The notes under the pieces were generated by a model. It ran no database searches, was not told the origin of the DNA, and worked only from the letters and a program-made list of their open reading frames with translations. From the NCBI GenBank assembly GCA_964651475.1, contig CAZYXV010000016.1:1-64000 (forward strand): a stretch of DNA of 64,000 nucleotides, read 5' to 3'. Shown one piece after another: positions 9,079 through 16,447 of the stretch (positions are counted from its first letter, which is position 1; every line of letters begins with the position of its first letter). Origin of the DNA: JBGSMF01 sp964651475. Its GTDB lineage: Bacteria; Chloroflexota; Anaerolineae; Fen-1058. Position numbers and translations under genes: made by a program.

Positions 9079-9931
9079 AAAGCCGCGTGCCTTCCCAATG
9101 CGCGTGCTTGATGTGACCCAAGGCGGTGCCAACCAGGCGGGCGAAAAGCGCGGAGAACACCAGCGGATCGCCTGTGGTATAAAAAGTGTGTTGGCCACTC
9201 TGCCCGGCGGGAGTGAGCAAGCGGCGTTCGTCCAACATACGCCTGACCTGTCGCGCAATCGCCGGGCTGGGGTCAATCACCTTGACGCCAGGCCCGGCGA
9301 TGCGTTGGATGAGCGGCGACAAAAAGGGATAGTGCGTGCAAGCCAACACAATCGTATCTGCCCCGGCCTTGAGCACCGGCGATAAGTAACCTTGCAACAT
9401 CGCTAACGTTTCAGGCGTATCTAGCTGCCCCGCCTCAATCCGTTCGACCAGGCCGGGGCAGATTTGATTAACTAACCTGACGTCGGCGGCAAAACGCTCC
9501 ACCACGCTGGCGAATAATTGCCCCTGAAATGTCGCCGGCGTTGCCAGCACACCGACGACGCCCGTGCGGGTGTATTCGGCGGCGGGTTTGACCGCCGGCT
9601 CCATGCCGACGAACGGCACGCTGGGAAATTGCCGGCGCAATTCTTGCAAGGCGGCCGCCGAGGCTGCGTTGCACGCCACAACGATCAGCTCGCAATTGTG
9701 CTCCAGTAAAAAGCGCGCGATTTCCTGAGAAAAAGCCCGGATTTCACTCATCGGGCGCGGGCCATAGGGGACGTGAAATTGATCGCCCAAGTAGACCGTG
9801 TTTTCATTGGGAAGCTGGCGTGCGATTTCGCGCCAGACCGATAGCCCGCCGACGCCCGAATCAAATACGCCAATCGCGGGCGGCGGGTTGGGACATTTCC
9901 CATTTATGGGTGGGGTGCGCTTGACACTCAA
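9056..9931 (-). CDS. murI: Glutamate racemase
   Basis: MurI converts L- to D-glutamate for peptidoglycan. The 291-residue product has the opening IGVFDSGVGGLSV with the catalytic Asp, the first catalytic Cys in VVACNAASAAAL and the second in LACTHYPFL; the length is slightly above the usual 265. The N-terminal 20 residues (proline-rich) are extra, and a later start is possible. It lies downstream of rplS on the same strand but behind a strong terminator, so it probably has its own promoter. The 3' end overlaps the histidine kinase gene tail to tail. Confidence 0.93.
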   Translation of the reverse strand: MSVKRTPPINGKCPNPPPAIGVFDSGVGGLSVWREIARQLPNENTVYLGDQFHVPYGPRPMSEIRAFSQEIARFLLEHNCELIVVACNAASAAALQELRRQFPSVPFVGMEPAVKPAAEYTRTGVVGVLATPATFQGQLFASVVERFAADVRLVNQICPGLVERIEAGQLDTPETLAMLQGYLSPVLKAGADTIVLACTHYPFLSPLIQRIAGPGVKVIDPSPAIARQVRRMLDERRLLTPAGQSGQHTFYTTGDPLVFSALFARLVGTALGHIKHAHWEGTRLFMPPDQH

Positions 9932-9952
9932 ATGTTGTTTGCTCGCCTATAC

Positions 9953-9979
9953 AAAAAGGCGTAGGGGAACCTACGCCTT
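9953..9979 (-). terminator. Rho-independent terminator of rplS
   Basis: On the minus strand, AAGGCGTAGG pairs perfectly with CCTACGCCTT across a four-base loop (arms 9970-9979 and 9956-9965). The stem is followed directly by a T-run (plus-strand A5 at 9953-9957). It lies 20 bases after the rplS stop. Confidence 0.85.
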
Positions 9980-9998
9980 GATGGTTGGCAGACGAAAA

Positions 9999-10367
9999 CT
10001 AGTTTTGTGCTTTGGCCTGATCTTCGCGTCGTTCTTTGAGCCGCGCCGCCTTACCAGTGCGCCCTCGCAGGTAATATAATTGCGCGCGGCGCGTGTGCGC
10101 CCGTCGAACAATTTCCACCTTTTCCACGCGCGGCGAATGAAGCAAAAACGTGCGTTCTACACCAATGCCGTGCGATGCAATGCGCCGCACAGTGAAATTA
10201 GTCCGCACACCGCCCTTGCGGAAACGGATGACAGTGCCTTGAAAGACTTGTACCCGCTCGCGATCCCCTTCTACGATTCGATTATGTACGCGCACGGTAT
10301 CACCTGGCTTGAGATCAGGAATTTCAGCTTTGAGTTGTTGCTGTTCAAGCGATTTAACCAAATCCAT
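9999..10367 (-). CDS. rplS: Ribosomal protein L19
   Basis: The 122-residue product (MDLVKSLEQQQLKAEIP...) is bL19, which sits at the 30S-50S interface. It shows the conserved GDTVRVHNRIVEG, GTVIRFRKGG and HSPRVEKVEIVRR segments. I use the ATG at 10367 with AAGGA upstream; a longer frame opens at 10412 but its added residues are not bL19-like and cover the leader. The usual trmD/rimM/rpsP neighbours are absent. A promoter and a structured leader lie upstream and a terminator downstream, so it appears to be a single-gene unit. Confidence 0.96.
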   Translation of the reverse strand: MDLVKSLEQQQLKAEIPDLKPGDTVRVHNRIVEGDRERVQVFQGTVIRFRKGGVRTNFTVRRIASHGIGVERTFLLHSPRVEKVEIVRRAHTRRAQLYYLRGRTGKAARLKERREDQAKAQN

Positions 10368-10384
10368 CGTCCTATCCTTACTAG

Positions 10385-10466
10385 TCCCTAGTGGGAAATC
10401 TATGCCCAACACGGGCGATTATTTCACACAATGCTGCCCGTTAAAAACGCTTGCTCGTCGGGCAGC
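10385..10466 (-). promoter_or_regulatory. Structured rplS 5' leader
   Basis: Between the predicted start of transcription (about 10468) and the rplS start are three hairpins: GCTGCCCG/CGGGCAGC (10433-10440 with 10459-10466), GCCC/GGGC (10404-10407 with 10413-10416) and TCCC/GGGA (10385-10388 with 10393-10396). A roughly 100-base structured leader on a single r-protein gene suggests autoregulation, which is inference. Confidence 0.45.
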
Positions 10467-10474
10467 GAGGAGCG

Positions 10475-10503
10475 AGTATACCATAAATGCATTAATCCGG
10501 CAA
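10475..10503 (-). promoter_or_regulatory. Sigma-A promoter of rplS
   Basis: On the minus strand TTGCCG (10503-10498) is spaced 17 bases from TATACT (10480-10475). Confidence 0.65.
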
Positions 10504-10613
10504 GCTCGCGGCCACTTGGCCACTCGATTCAACAGTAAATAAAAATGCTTACACCGAACAAGGGGACAGAATTCACCTCTAAAGGGTCTTTGGAAATTTT
10601 AAGGAAACGTCAC

Positions 10614-10642
10614 TTGACACAACGCCCCATATAGAATAGGAT
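10614..10642 (+). promoter_or_regulatory. Promoter of the candidate 6S RNA
   Basis: TTGACA (10614-10619), a 17-base spacer and TAGGAT (10637-10642). The expected start, seven or eight bases on, is exactly the first paired base of the RNA stem at 10650. Confidence 0.65.
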
Positions 10643-10649
10643 AGAATCA

Positions 10650-10840
10650 AAATAAGCTCCACAGACAGTGGTGTGACCAGGTTGCTTTGGGTTGGTTGGG
10701 CATTGACCGCCGGCCTTTCGTCAGGTGAGCATTGTGGGTGCCCTGACAAGCAAATTAAAGCAATGTGCCGGTCAAGGTCGTGCCAGAACTTGCTTGAAGA
10801 TGTAAGACTGGCTCCAAAAGAACTGCTGTGGGGCTTATTT
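10650..10840 (+). ncRNA. ssrS: Candidate 6S RNA
   Basis: A 191-base region is closed by a long stem: AAATAAGCTCCACAG (10650-10664) pairs with CTGTGGGGCTTATTT (10826-10840) over 15 consecutive positions with one G-U. After one bulged A, CAGT (10666-10669) pairs with ACTG (10822-10825). CCAG/CTGG (10677-10680 with 10808-10811) follows, then an open central region. An apical arm contains TTGACCG/CGGTCAA, GGCA/TGCC and GTCAGG/CCTGAC. Rod shape, length and central bubble match 6S RNA, which binds RNA polymerase. It could be another structured RNA; no covariance test was possible. No convincing protein is encoded here: a 66-codon frame (10673-10873) lacks a good start site. Confidence 0.55.
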
Positions 10841-10859
10841 GCTGTTAAAAGGATGATCT

Positions 10860-12290
10860 TTACTGTCCCATGAAGGTGTACGAAGCAACCATTGCGCGGA
10901 ACGTAGGATCGAACAAGCCCGGGAATAACACGACAATCAGGCTGGTGATCAGTCCGCCCACAACCAATATCTTGATCCAACGCGGCTCGGGCGAATGGCG
11001 TGGATCATCTGGGCGCAAATCACGTGGGCGCATCACGATAAAGTCCAACCCGCGCAATGCGCCTGCCGACACACCTAATGTGACGGCGAGCAGCAACAGC
11101 GCCAGGGTGGCATTATAATCACCGGCCAACAAACGCACTTGGGGCCAGCGCGCCAAGAAACCCGGCAACGGTGGAATGCCTGCTAATGAGAATGCTCCCA
11201 ACACCAATGCCGTCGCAGTCCACGGGCTATTCCACGCTAACCCGACCAAGTTTGAAAACTCAATTGTCCCGGCGCGTTGGCGCGCCGACGCCATTCCCAG
11301 GGCCAGAACCATCAAGCTGAACGGGCGCGTGAACAAGCCTACAATCACCGCCCCCAGACCTGCCTGCGTACCCAAACTCAGCATGACCAATGCGCAACCC
11401 CACTCGGCCAATACCCCATAAGCCATCACGCGCCCAAAATCATAAGAAGCAAAAGCCAACACTCCGCCAACGGCGGCAGTGAGTACGCCGACTATTTGCA
11501 GTCCAGTGAAGAAACCTTCCTGGCGCGATAACCATGCGTACTCTTGCAATACATCCAACAGCAGCACCCAAGTCACAGCATTAAAAACCGTGAATAGAAA
11601 CACGGCGGCTACCGGCGGCGCGTGGCGCGCGACTGAAGCAATCCAGGTGTGAAATGGAACGACAGATAGCAACAAGCTAAACCCAATCGCCAGCAAAATA
11701 GTTATGCTGCGAGCCAGGCTCAGATCATCAGGGTTGCGAGCGTACAGATCAACCTGCCAACCGGCGATTAAAAAGGCCAGCATGGCCAAAGTCACCATGA
11801 ACAGAAAACGCAGCGCGCCTAACGTATCTACAGATTGTTCGTTCTGAAGCAGAATGGTCATCAGCGCGGCAGCAATGTTGAGGAATAAGGCCGCGTACAA
11901 AAAAGGCCGGATCACCAATGCGATGGACAAAATACCCAGAATCATCAAACCGATGGGATAAAAGGCTCGGCCGGTCCGGGTGCGCCAGGCCTGGATAAAC
12001 AGCAAAGCGGCCACCAGGAACAAGAACGCCAACGCGACCCGGTCCACATCCTTGAGCACCAATTGCCGGCCCAGCAACGTGACTGGTTCACCCAAGACGA
12101 CCTGGCGCCCTCCCAATTGCACAGGGCGGTCCAATGGCAGCACCAGAGCCAGGCCTCCCAGCACTGCTGCGACGCCGGACGCTATCAACGCCGCCAATGG
12201 TTCCAGGCGGCGCACGGTGTATACAAGCACGGCCAATCCTCCTGCTGCCAGCAATGGTCCCACGATGAGTAAAAATACGCCGGCGATCAC
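10860..12290 (-). CDS. NuoN/HyfF-like proton-translocating membrane subunit
   Basis: The 476-residue, about 13-helix protein resembles the NuoN/NuoM/NuoL antiporter-like fold. It has LSVVPFHTWIASVARHAPPVAAVFL (residues about 212-236), the family's lateral helix approach P-H-W-x-x-x-x-A-P, and a second half with FSLAGIPPLPGFLARW. In complex I and Mrp-type complexes such subunits move protons through buried Lys and Glu. It overlaps the upstream membrane gene by four bases (ATGA). Catalytic NuoB/C/D/I partners are not in the window, so the complex it joins is unknown. Confidence 0.75.
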   Translation of the reverse strand: MIAGVFLLIVGPLLAAGGLAVLVYTVRRLEPLAALIASGVAAVLGGLALVLPLDRPVQLGGRQVVLGEPVTLLGRQLVLKDVDRVALAFLFLVAALLFIQAWRTRTGRAFYPIGLMILGILSIALVIRPFLYAALFLNIAAALMTILLQNEQSVDTLGALRFLFMVTLAMLAFLIAGWQVDLYARNPDDLSLARSITILLAIGFSLLLSVVPFHTWIASVARHAPPVAAVFLFTVFNAVTWVLLLDVLQEYAWLSRQEGFFTGLQIVGVLTAAVGGVLAFASYDFGRVMAYGVLAEWGCALVMLSLGTQAGLGAVIVGLFTRPFSLMVLALGMASARQRAGTIEFSNLVGLAWNSPWTATALVLGAFSLAGIPPLPGFLARWPQVRLLAGDYNATLALLLLAVTLGVSAGALRGLDFIVMRPRDLRPDDPRHSPEPRWIKILVVGGLITSLIVVLFPGLFDPTFRAMVASYTFMGQ

Positions 12291-12970
12291 TCGTAACCCT
12301 CCTCAACGCCGGCTTGCAATGTCGTCAGGTATGCAATGGCCAGGGCGATTGAAAAATTAACCAGTCCCAATAATCCAACTACAGTCAAGCTTTGCTCAAT
12401 ACTGCTGTAAAACAAGTCAAAGCTGATGAGCACTGTGAGGATGCCTAACCCACCTTTCAGCGGCTCGTCTGCCAGACTGAGCGCCAGCAAACCTTGCGAG
12501 AACAAGATGTAGCACGCCAGAACAACCTCGCTTGGGGCGGAGGGCAGCGCAAAACGAGCTTGGACAGTTGTGGCAACGACCAGTCCCAGAATGGCTACTA
12601 ACAAGCGAAACAGCCAGCCGCTTTCCAACCCCCAGTGTAATTTCAGGGCCAAACTGCGTGTGGGTGCTTCGTTGTCCGGCTCTGCTGACAACTCTGGCTG
12701 CCCCGCTTGGCCCTCGCTGGCGCGCCGGGCTGTGATGTATAACGTGAGGCACACCATCATGCCGACCAGGGTTTTCACCATTGCAATATCTGAACGGATG
12801 ATGCGCGCCAGAAACAGGCCAGCCAACGCATAATGCAGGACCAAAGCAAAAATAGACAAGCGCCAGTCGCGCGTGGTCACCAGAACGCACGCAGCAAAAG
12901 TCAGAATAATCAATGCGCTCGTCGTTGGAACGACGGATAAGAACGCCAGAATCTCGTCCAGTGTTGGCAT
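12287..12970 (-). CDS. Small membrane subunit, HyfE-like
   Basis: The 227-residue product has about seven predicted transmembrane helices and a charged loop near residues 85-105. Its position between a NuoL-like and a NuoN-like gene, and its size, match HyfE of hydrogenase-4-type membrane arms; sequence resemblance alone is weak. I chose the ATG at 12970 with GGAGA upstream, eight bases past the preceding stop. The frame remains open to 13021 but that would add a Cys-rich, non-membrane stretch. It is translationally coupled to the NuoN-like gene. Confidence 0.55.
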   Translation of the reverse strand: MPTLDEILAFLSVVPTTSALIILTFAACVLVTTRDWRLSIFALVLHYALAGLFLARIIRSDIAMVKTLVGMMVCLTLYITARRASEGQAGQPELSAEPDNEAPTRSLALKLHWGLESGWLFRLLVAILGLVVATTVQARFALPSAPSEVVLACYILFSQGLLALSLADEPLKGGLGILTVLISFDLFYSSIEQSLTVVGLLGLVNFSIALAIAYLTTLQAGVEEGYE

Positions 12971-12977
12971 CGTGGGT

Positions 12978-14702
12978 CTATCTCCCTGGCGCTCGCAAAT
13001 ACAAGAGCAAGGCCAGCACAATGGACAGCAACATCCACACCAGCGCTCCTTTGCCTTCCATCAGCGCCGCCAGGCTGCCTATCAGACGGGCGGCGCGCCG
13101 GATGCTGTTCATTGCCAAGTCATACAGCCAGGCCATGTCAAGCACCTGCCCGATGACCTGAGCGCCGCGCGCAAGGTAAGATTGAACACGATTGCTGATC
13201 GTCAACCTGCCCGTGATTTTTAGGACGAGCGCGATAAGGAATACCACCATTCCGGCTACAGGCAACAACCAGCTGGCCCAGCCCCATACGTCTAACGCTT
13301 GATTTGGTGCGACGCCAGCCCAGGGCGCCTCAAAGCCCGCCAGCGCCGCCGACCACACCCCGAAAACCACGAGCGGCAATGTGGCCGTAATCAAGCTGGC
13401 GAGGGGAACAGCCAGTTGTTTGAGGAATGTCGGCAACATTCGCAAGCTAAAAGTGAGCAAGTTCGAGCTATCTTGAGCGAGTTGGGAAGCTAGCGCATAA
13501 CGCAGGCTGGCCCCAAGCAACATAGCCTCGGCCAGCGCAGCCAACCCTCCCCACAGCCACGGCAATTTTGTAAACCCGGCATGTAAAGCTACACGATACG
13601 TCGCACCAATTGTCGCCGGCAATCCTGCCAGGGCCGCGATGGCAATCAGCGCCGGCAGCCCCCATAACACCAGGGGCAGCGGCCTGCACTTGGGCGGGCG
13701 CAGGATCAGACGCCGAATGTCAAACGAAGGACTGGTTGTCAGGGCGTACATTCCCAGAAACCAGGTTGCAATGCCCATCGTCAGCCCAGTCGCCGTCATG
13801 CCCCCCACGCCGGCCACAATCAGCAAGCCTGTATATCCTATTGCAATGTAAGGAGCGGATTGCCGCGCGTCGGATTGGGACCAGGCCAACACCCCTGCCC
13901 CCATCGCGCCCGCCAGCGCCACCCATATCCACAGATCGCCTGTGGGCATGGCCTGGATCACGTTCAGCCTGAGCCACAATGCCAACCCTGCCAGCATCGG
14001 CATCAGGTTGAGCAGGGCTGTCCACGAGAGGTCATCTTGTTTGCCAGGCACCGACCAGGCATACAAGGGATACAAGCCCAAACGCAGCACTGCCGCTACG
14101 CCCAGCATTGTCCGCACCCGAAACGGCAACGCCATCAAATGCCAATACGGACTGAGGCCGTCTTGTTCGAGCAAAATCAATGTTGCCCAAACCAACAGTG
14201 CAGCCAGCCCATTAATGCCAATGACCAACTCGGCCCGACGACTGCCAGCCAACCCTTCTCTTGCCAGCAATGTAAAGCAATAAATCACATCCAACATGCC
14301 CCACGCCAGGACCAGCGTCAGCACATTTGCGGCTTCCAGCACAACGAGCATAGCAGCGCCCATTGCCAGCATCAGCACCGGATAATTGGGCGCGCCATCT
14401 TGGGCTAACTGTCGCATAGAAGCCGCCAACATCGAAATGAGCATGGACAAGCCGAGTGCCCAGGCGTAGCTATCCACATTGAGCACCACCGGCATGCCAA
14501 AGAGTGATATGGGGCGCCAGGCCAGAGCGACGATTATCTGTGGAAGGGCCTGTCTTTCCCATGCCAAGGCGACAACCGCCAACGCTGCGGCGATGACCTG
14601 AATGGCCGGCGTATAACGAAACTTGAGCAATGTTCCAACAGCAGCCAACGCCGCCCCAGCCAGTAAAATGAATATGGGAATTAGAGGCGATACACTGTTC
14701 AT
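12978..14702 (-). CDS. NuoL/HyfB-like proton-translocating membrane subunit
   Basis: The 574-residue polytopic protein has about 15 helices with an antiporter-fold core. RLGLYPLYAWSVPGKQDD (about residues 207-224) corresponds to the broken-helix region, and a C-terminal extension of extra helices is typical of NuoL rather than NuoM/N. It is first in a three-gene minus-strand operon with the HyfE-like and NuoN-like genes. The motif is less conserved than in true NuoL (YPLYAW in place of the usual P-x-H-x-W), so it may be a divergent paralogue that no longer works with NADH. Confidence 0.7.
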   Translation of the reverse strand: MNSVSPLIPIFILLAGAALAAVGTLLKFRYTPAIQVIAAALAVVALAWERQALPQIIVALAWRPISLFGMPVVLNVDSYAWALGLSMLISMLAASMRQLAQDGAPNYPVLMLAMGAAMLVVLEAANVLTLVLAWGMLDVIYCFTLLAREGLAGSRRAELVIGINGLAALLVWATLILLEQDGLSPYWHLMALPFRVRTMLGVAAVLRLGLYPLYAWSVPGKQDDLSWTALLNLMPMLAGLALWLRLNVIQAMPTGDLWIWVALAGAMGAGVLAWSQSDARQSAPYIAIGYTGLLIVAGVGGMTATGLTMGIATWFLGMYALTTSPSFDIRRLILRPPKCRPLPLVLWGLPALIAIAALAGLPATIGATYRVALHAGFTKLPWLWGGLAALAEAMLLGASLRYALASQLAQDSSNLLTFSLRMLPTFLKQLAVPLASLITATLPLVVFGVWSAALAGFEAPWAGVAPNQALDVWGWASWLLPVAGMVVFLIALVLKITGRLTISNRVQSYLARGAQVIGQVLDMAWLYDLAMNSIRRAARLIGSLAALMEGKGALVWMLLSIVLALLLYLRAPGR

Positions 14703-14731
14703 TTTGAGAATATCCCGTACGACAGGCGTTT

Positions 14732-14760
14732 ATTCTAACACACAAAGAACAGCCTAGCAA
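14732..14760 (-). promoter_or_regulatory. Promoter of the Nuo/Hyf-like operon
   Basis: On the minus strand TTGCTA (14760-14755), 17 bases, TAGAAT (14737-14732), about 30 bases before the start at 14702. Confidence 0.5.
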
Positions 14761-14784
14761 CCTGCCCCAACACTCTTACATTTG

Positions 14785-14813
14785 TTGACACACGCTTGGC
14801 GCGATGCTATACT
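14785..14813 (+). promoter_or_regulatory. Near-consensus promoter of radA
   Basis: TTGACA (14785-14790), a 17-base spacer and TATACT (14808-14813). It directs transcription into radA with a leader of about 100 bases. Confidence 0.75.
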
Positions 14814-14920
14814 GATCTCCAGTCAAAGTTTTGATAAATTGCGCTTTGTGTACAATGGCGCTCCGAGCAGGTTTACATTTTTGTGGCTGAGCACTAACGG
14901 CGATACGTTAGAGGATTACC

Positions 14921-16300
14921 ATGGCCAAAACAAAAATACGCACCCAGTTTGTCTGTCAACAATGCGGCGCAACACAACTCAAGTGGATGGGGCGTTGCCC
15001 TGATTGCGGCGAATGGAATAGCCTGATCGAAACGGCGGTAGAAACCAGGCCGCGCGGCGCGGTCCCGGTTGACGGCGCGCCGCGCAGCCAGCCCCAACGA
15101 TTGAGCGACGTGCAAGTTGTTGACGTGGGGCGCATCCCAGTGGAGATCAACGAGCTTGCGCGCGTGATGGGCGGCGGCATTGTGCCCGGCTCGCTGACCC
15201 TGGTTAGCGGCGACCCCGGCATTGGCAAATCTACTTTGCTGATGCAACTGGCTGCCAGCATGGCAGTTGCCAACTGCACCGTCTTGTATGCCTCTGGCGA
15301 AGAGTCCGTTCAACAACTCAAGATGCGCGCCGACCGCCTGGGCCTGGCTACCGAGCACTTGTTCCTGGTCACCGAAACAAACCTGGATACAATCATCGGG
15401 CACATACTTCAAACCCAGCCGCGTATCGTCGTGATTGACTCGATTCAGACGATGTACCTGGAAGAGTTGACCTCAACTGCCGGCTCGATCAGCCAGGTGC
15501 GCGAAGGTGCCGGGCGGCTGCAGCAGTTGGCAAAATCCAGCGGCATTGCGATTTTTGTAGTGGGACACGTGACGAAATCCGGTACGATTGCTGGCCCCAA
15601 AGTATTGGAGCACATTGTAGATACCGTGCTCTACCTGGAAGGGGAACGCTTCCACACCTACCGCTTGCTGCGCAGCGTCAAAAACCGCTTTGGCGCTACG
15701 TCGGAAGTGGGAGTGTTTGAAATGCGCGGCGACGGCATGGCGGAAGTGGTTAACCCTTCTGAGGCTTTTCTCTCCGAGCGGCTGGCGGCTGCGCCAGGCT
15801 CTTCTATCGCGGTGACGATGGAGGGCACCCGACCGCTGCTGGTCGAGGTGCAGGCATTGGCCTCCATCACGTCATTTGGGCTGCCGCGCCGCACGCCGAA
15901 TGGAGTGGACTTTAATCGTTTGTTGTTACTGGTGGCAGTCTTGCAAAAACGCTGTGGCGTGCGTTTGCACGATCAAGACGTGTTTGTCAACATCGTCGGT
16001 GGATTAAGGGTCAGCGAGCCGGCGGCAGACCTGGCGGTGGCGGCGGCGATTGCTTCGTCTATGCGCGATACACCGGTTGCGCCAGACATGGCGCTGATCG
16101 GCGAAGTAGGACTTTCGGGCGAGTTGCGCAGCGTTGGGCAAATGCAGGCCCGGCTCAATGAGGCCGCCAAGCTCGGTTTCAGGCGATGCATCGCGCCCAA
16201 GAGCATGCGCCAGCGGCGCGACGATACGCCGCGAGGATTGGATGTGGTGGGTGCACGCAGCCTGGGAGAAGCGATGGAACTGGCGATGGGGGGCAAGTGA
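14921..16300 (+). CDS. radA: DNA repair protein RadA
   Basis: RadA is a RecA-like helicase that drives branch migration in recombination. All hallmarks are present in 459 residues: a four-Cys zinc finger (CQQCG...CPDCGEW, residues about 9-28), Walker A GDPGIGKSTLL (about 96), the RadA-specific KNRFG (about 251), and a Lon-like C-terminal domain ending with LGEAMELA. GAGG precedes the ATG. It is followed by two perfect hairpins and then a convergent gene. Confidence 0.97.
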   Translation: MAKTKIRTQFVCQQCGATQLKWMGRCPDCGEWNSLIETAVETRPRGAVPVDGAPRSQPQRLSDVQVVDVGRIPVEINELARVMGGGIVPGSLTLVSGDPGIGKSTLLMQLAASMAVANCTVLYASGEESVQQLKMRADRLGLATEHLFLVTETNLDTIIGHILQTQPRIVVIDSIQTMYLEELTSTAGSISQVREGAGRLQQLAKSSGIAIFVVGHVTKSGTIAGPKVLEHIVDTVLYLEGERFHTYRLLRSVKNRFGATSEVGVFEMRGDGMAEVVNPSEAFLSERLAAAPGSSIAVTMEGTRPLLVEVQALASITSFGLPRRTPNGVDFNRLLLLVAVLQKRCGVRLHDQDVFVNIVGGLRVSEPAADLAVAAAIASSMRDTPVAPDMALIGEVGLSGELRSVGQMQARLNEAAKLGFRRCIAPKSMRQRRDDTPRGLDVVGARSLGEAMELAMGGK

Positions 16301-16354
16301 TACACCCTGGTCTTTTACCAGGTACGCTTGTCATTGCTGAGCCTGGATTTTGCA

Positions 16355-16378
16355 GTTCGCGCATCCCAATGCGCGAAC
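16355..16378. repeat. Hairpin 1 between radA and the convergent ligase gene
   Basis: Perfect arms GTTCGCGCAT (16355-16364) and ATGCGCGAAC (16369-16378) with a four-base loop. No T-run follows in either direction, so it is a repeat-type palindrome, possibly acting as a bidirectional transcript end. Confidence 0.7.
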
Positions 16379-16386
16379 GTCCCCTG

Positions 16387-16418
16387 CCGTCGGCTTGCAT
16401 GGGGATGCAAGCCGACGG
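16387..16418. repeat. Hairpin 2, 14-base perfect arms
   Basis: CCGTCGGCTTGCAT (16387-16400) pairs with ATGCAAGCCGACGG (16405-16418) around GGGG. It lies eight bases after hairpin 1. It may end both convergent transcripts or be a dispersed element. Confidence 0.75.
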
Positions 16419-16447
16419 GGTGCGGAAAACAGGCTTAGGAGGTTACC

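Noticed and set aside
10550..10600. GGGGACAGAATTC sequence reminiscent of REP-transposase flanks
   Set aside because: No transposase, paired copy or target duplication is visible nearby.
10673..10873. 66-codon plus-strand frame in the rplS/NuoN spacer
   Set aside because: It has no clear ribosome site or family, and the same bases form the long closed-stem RNA.
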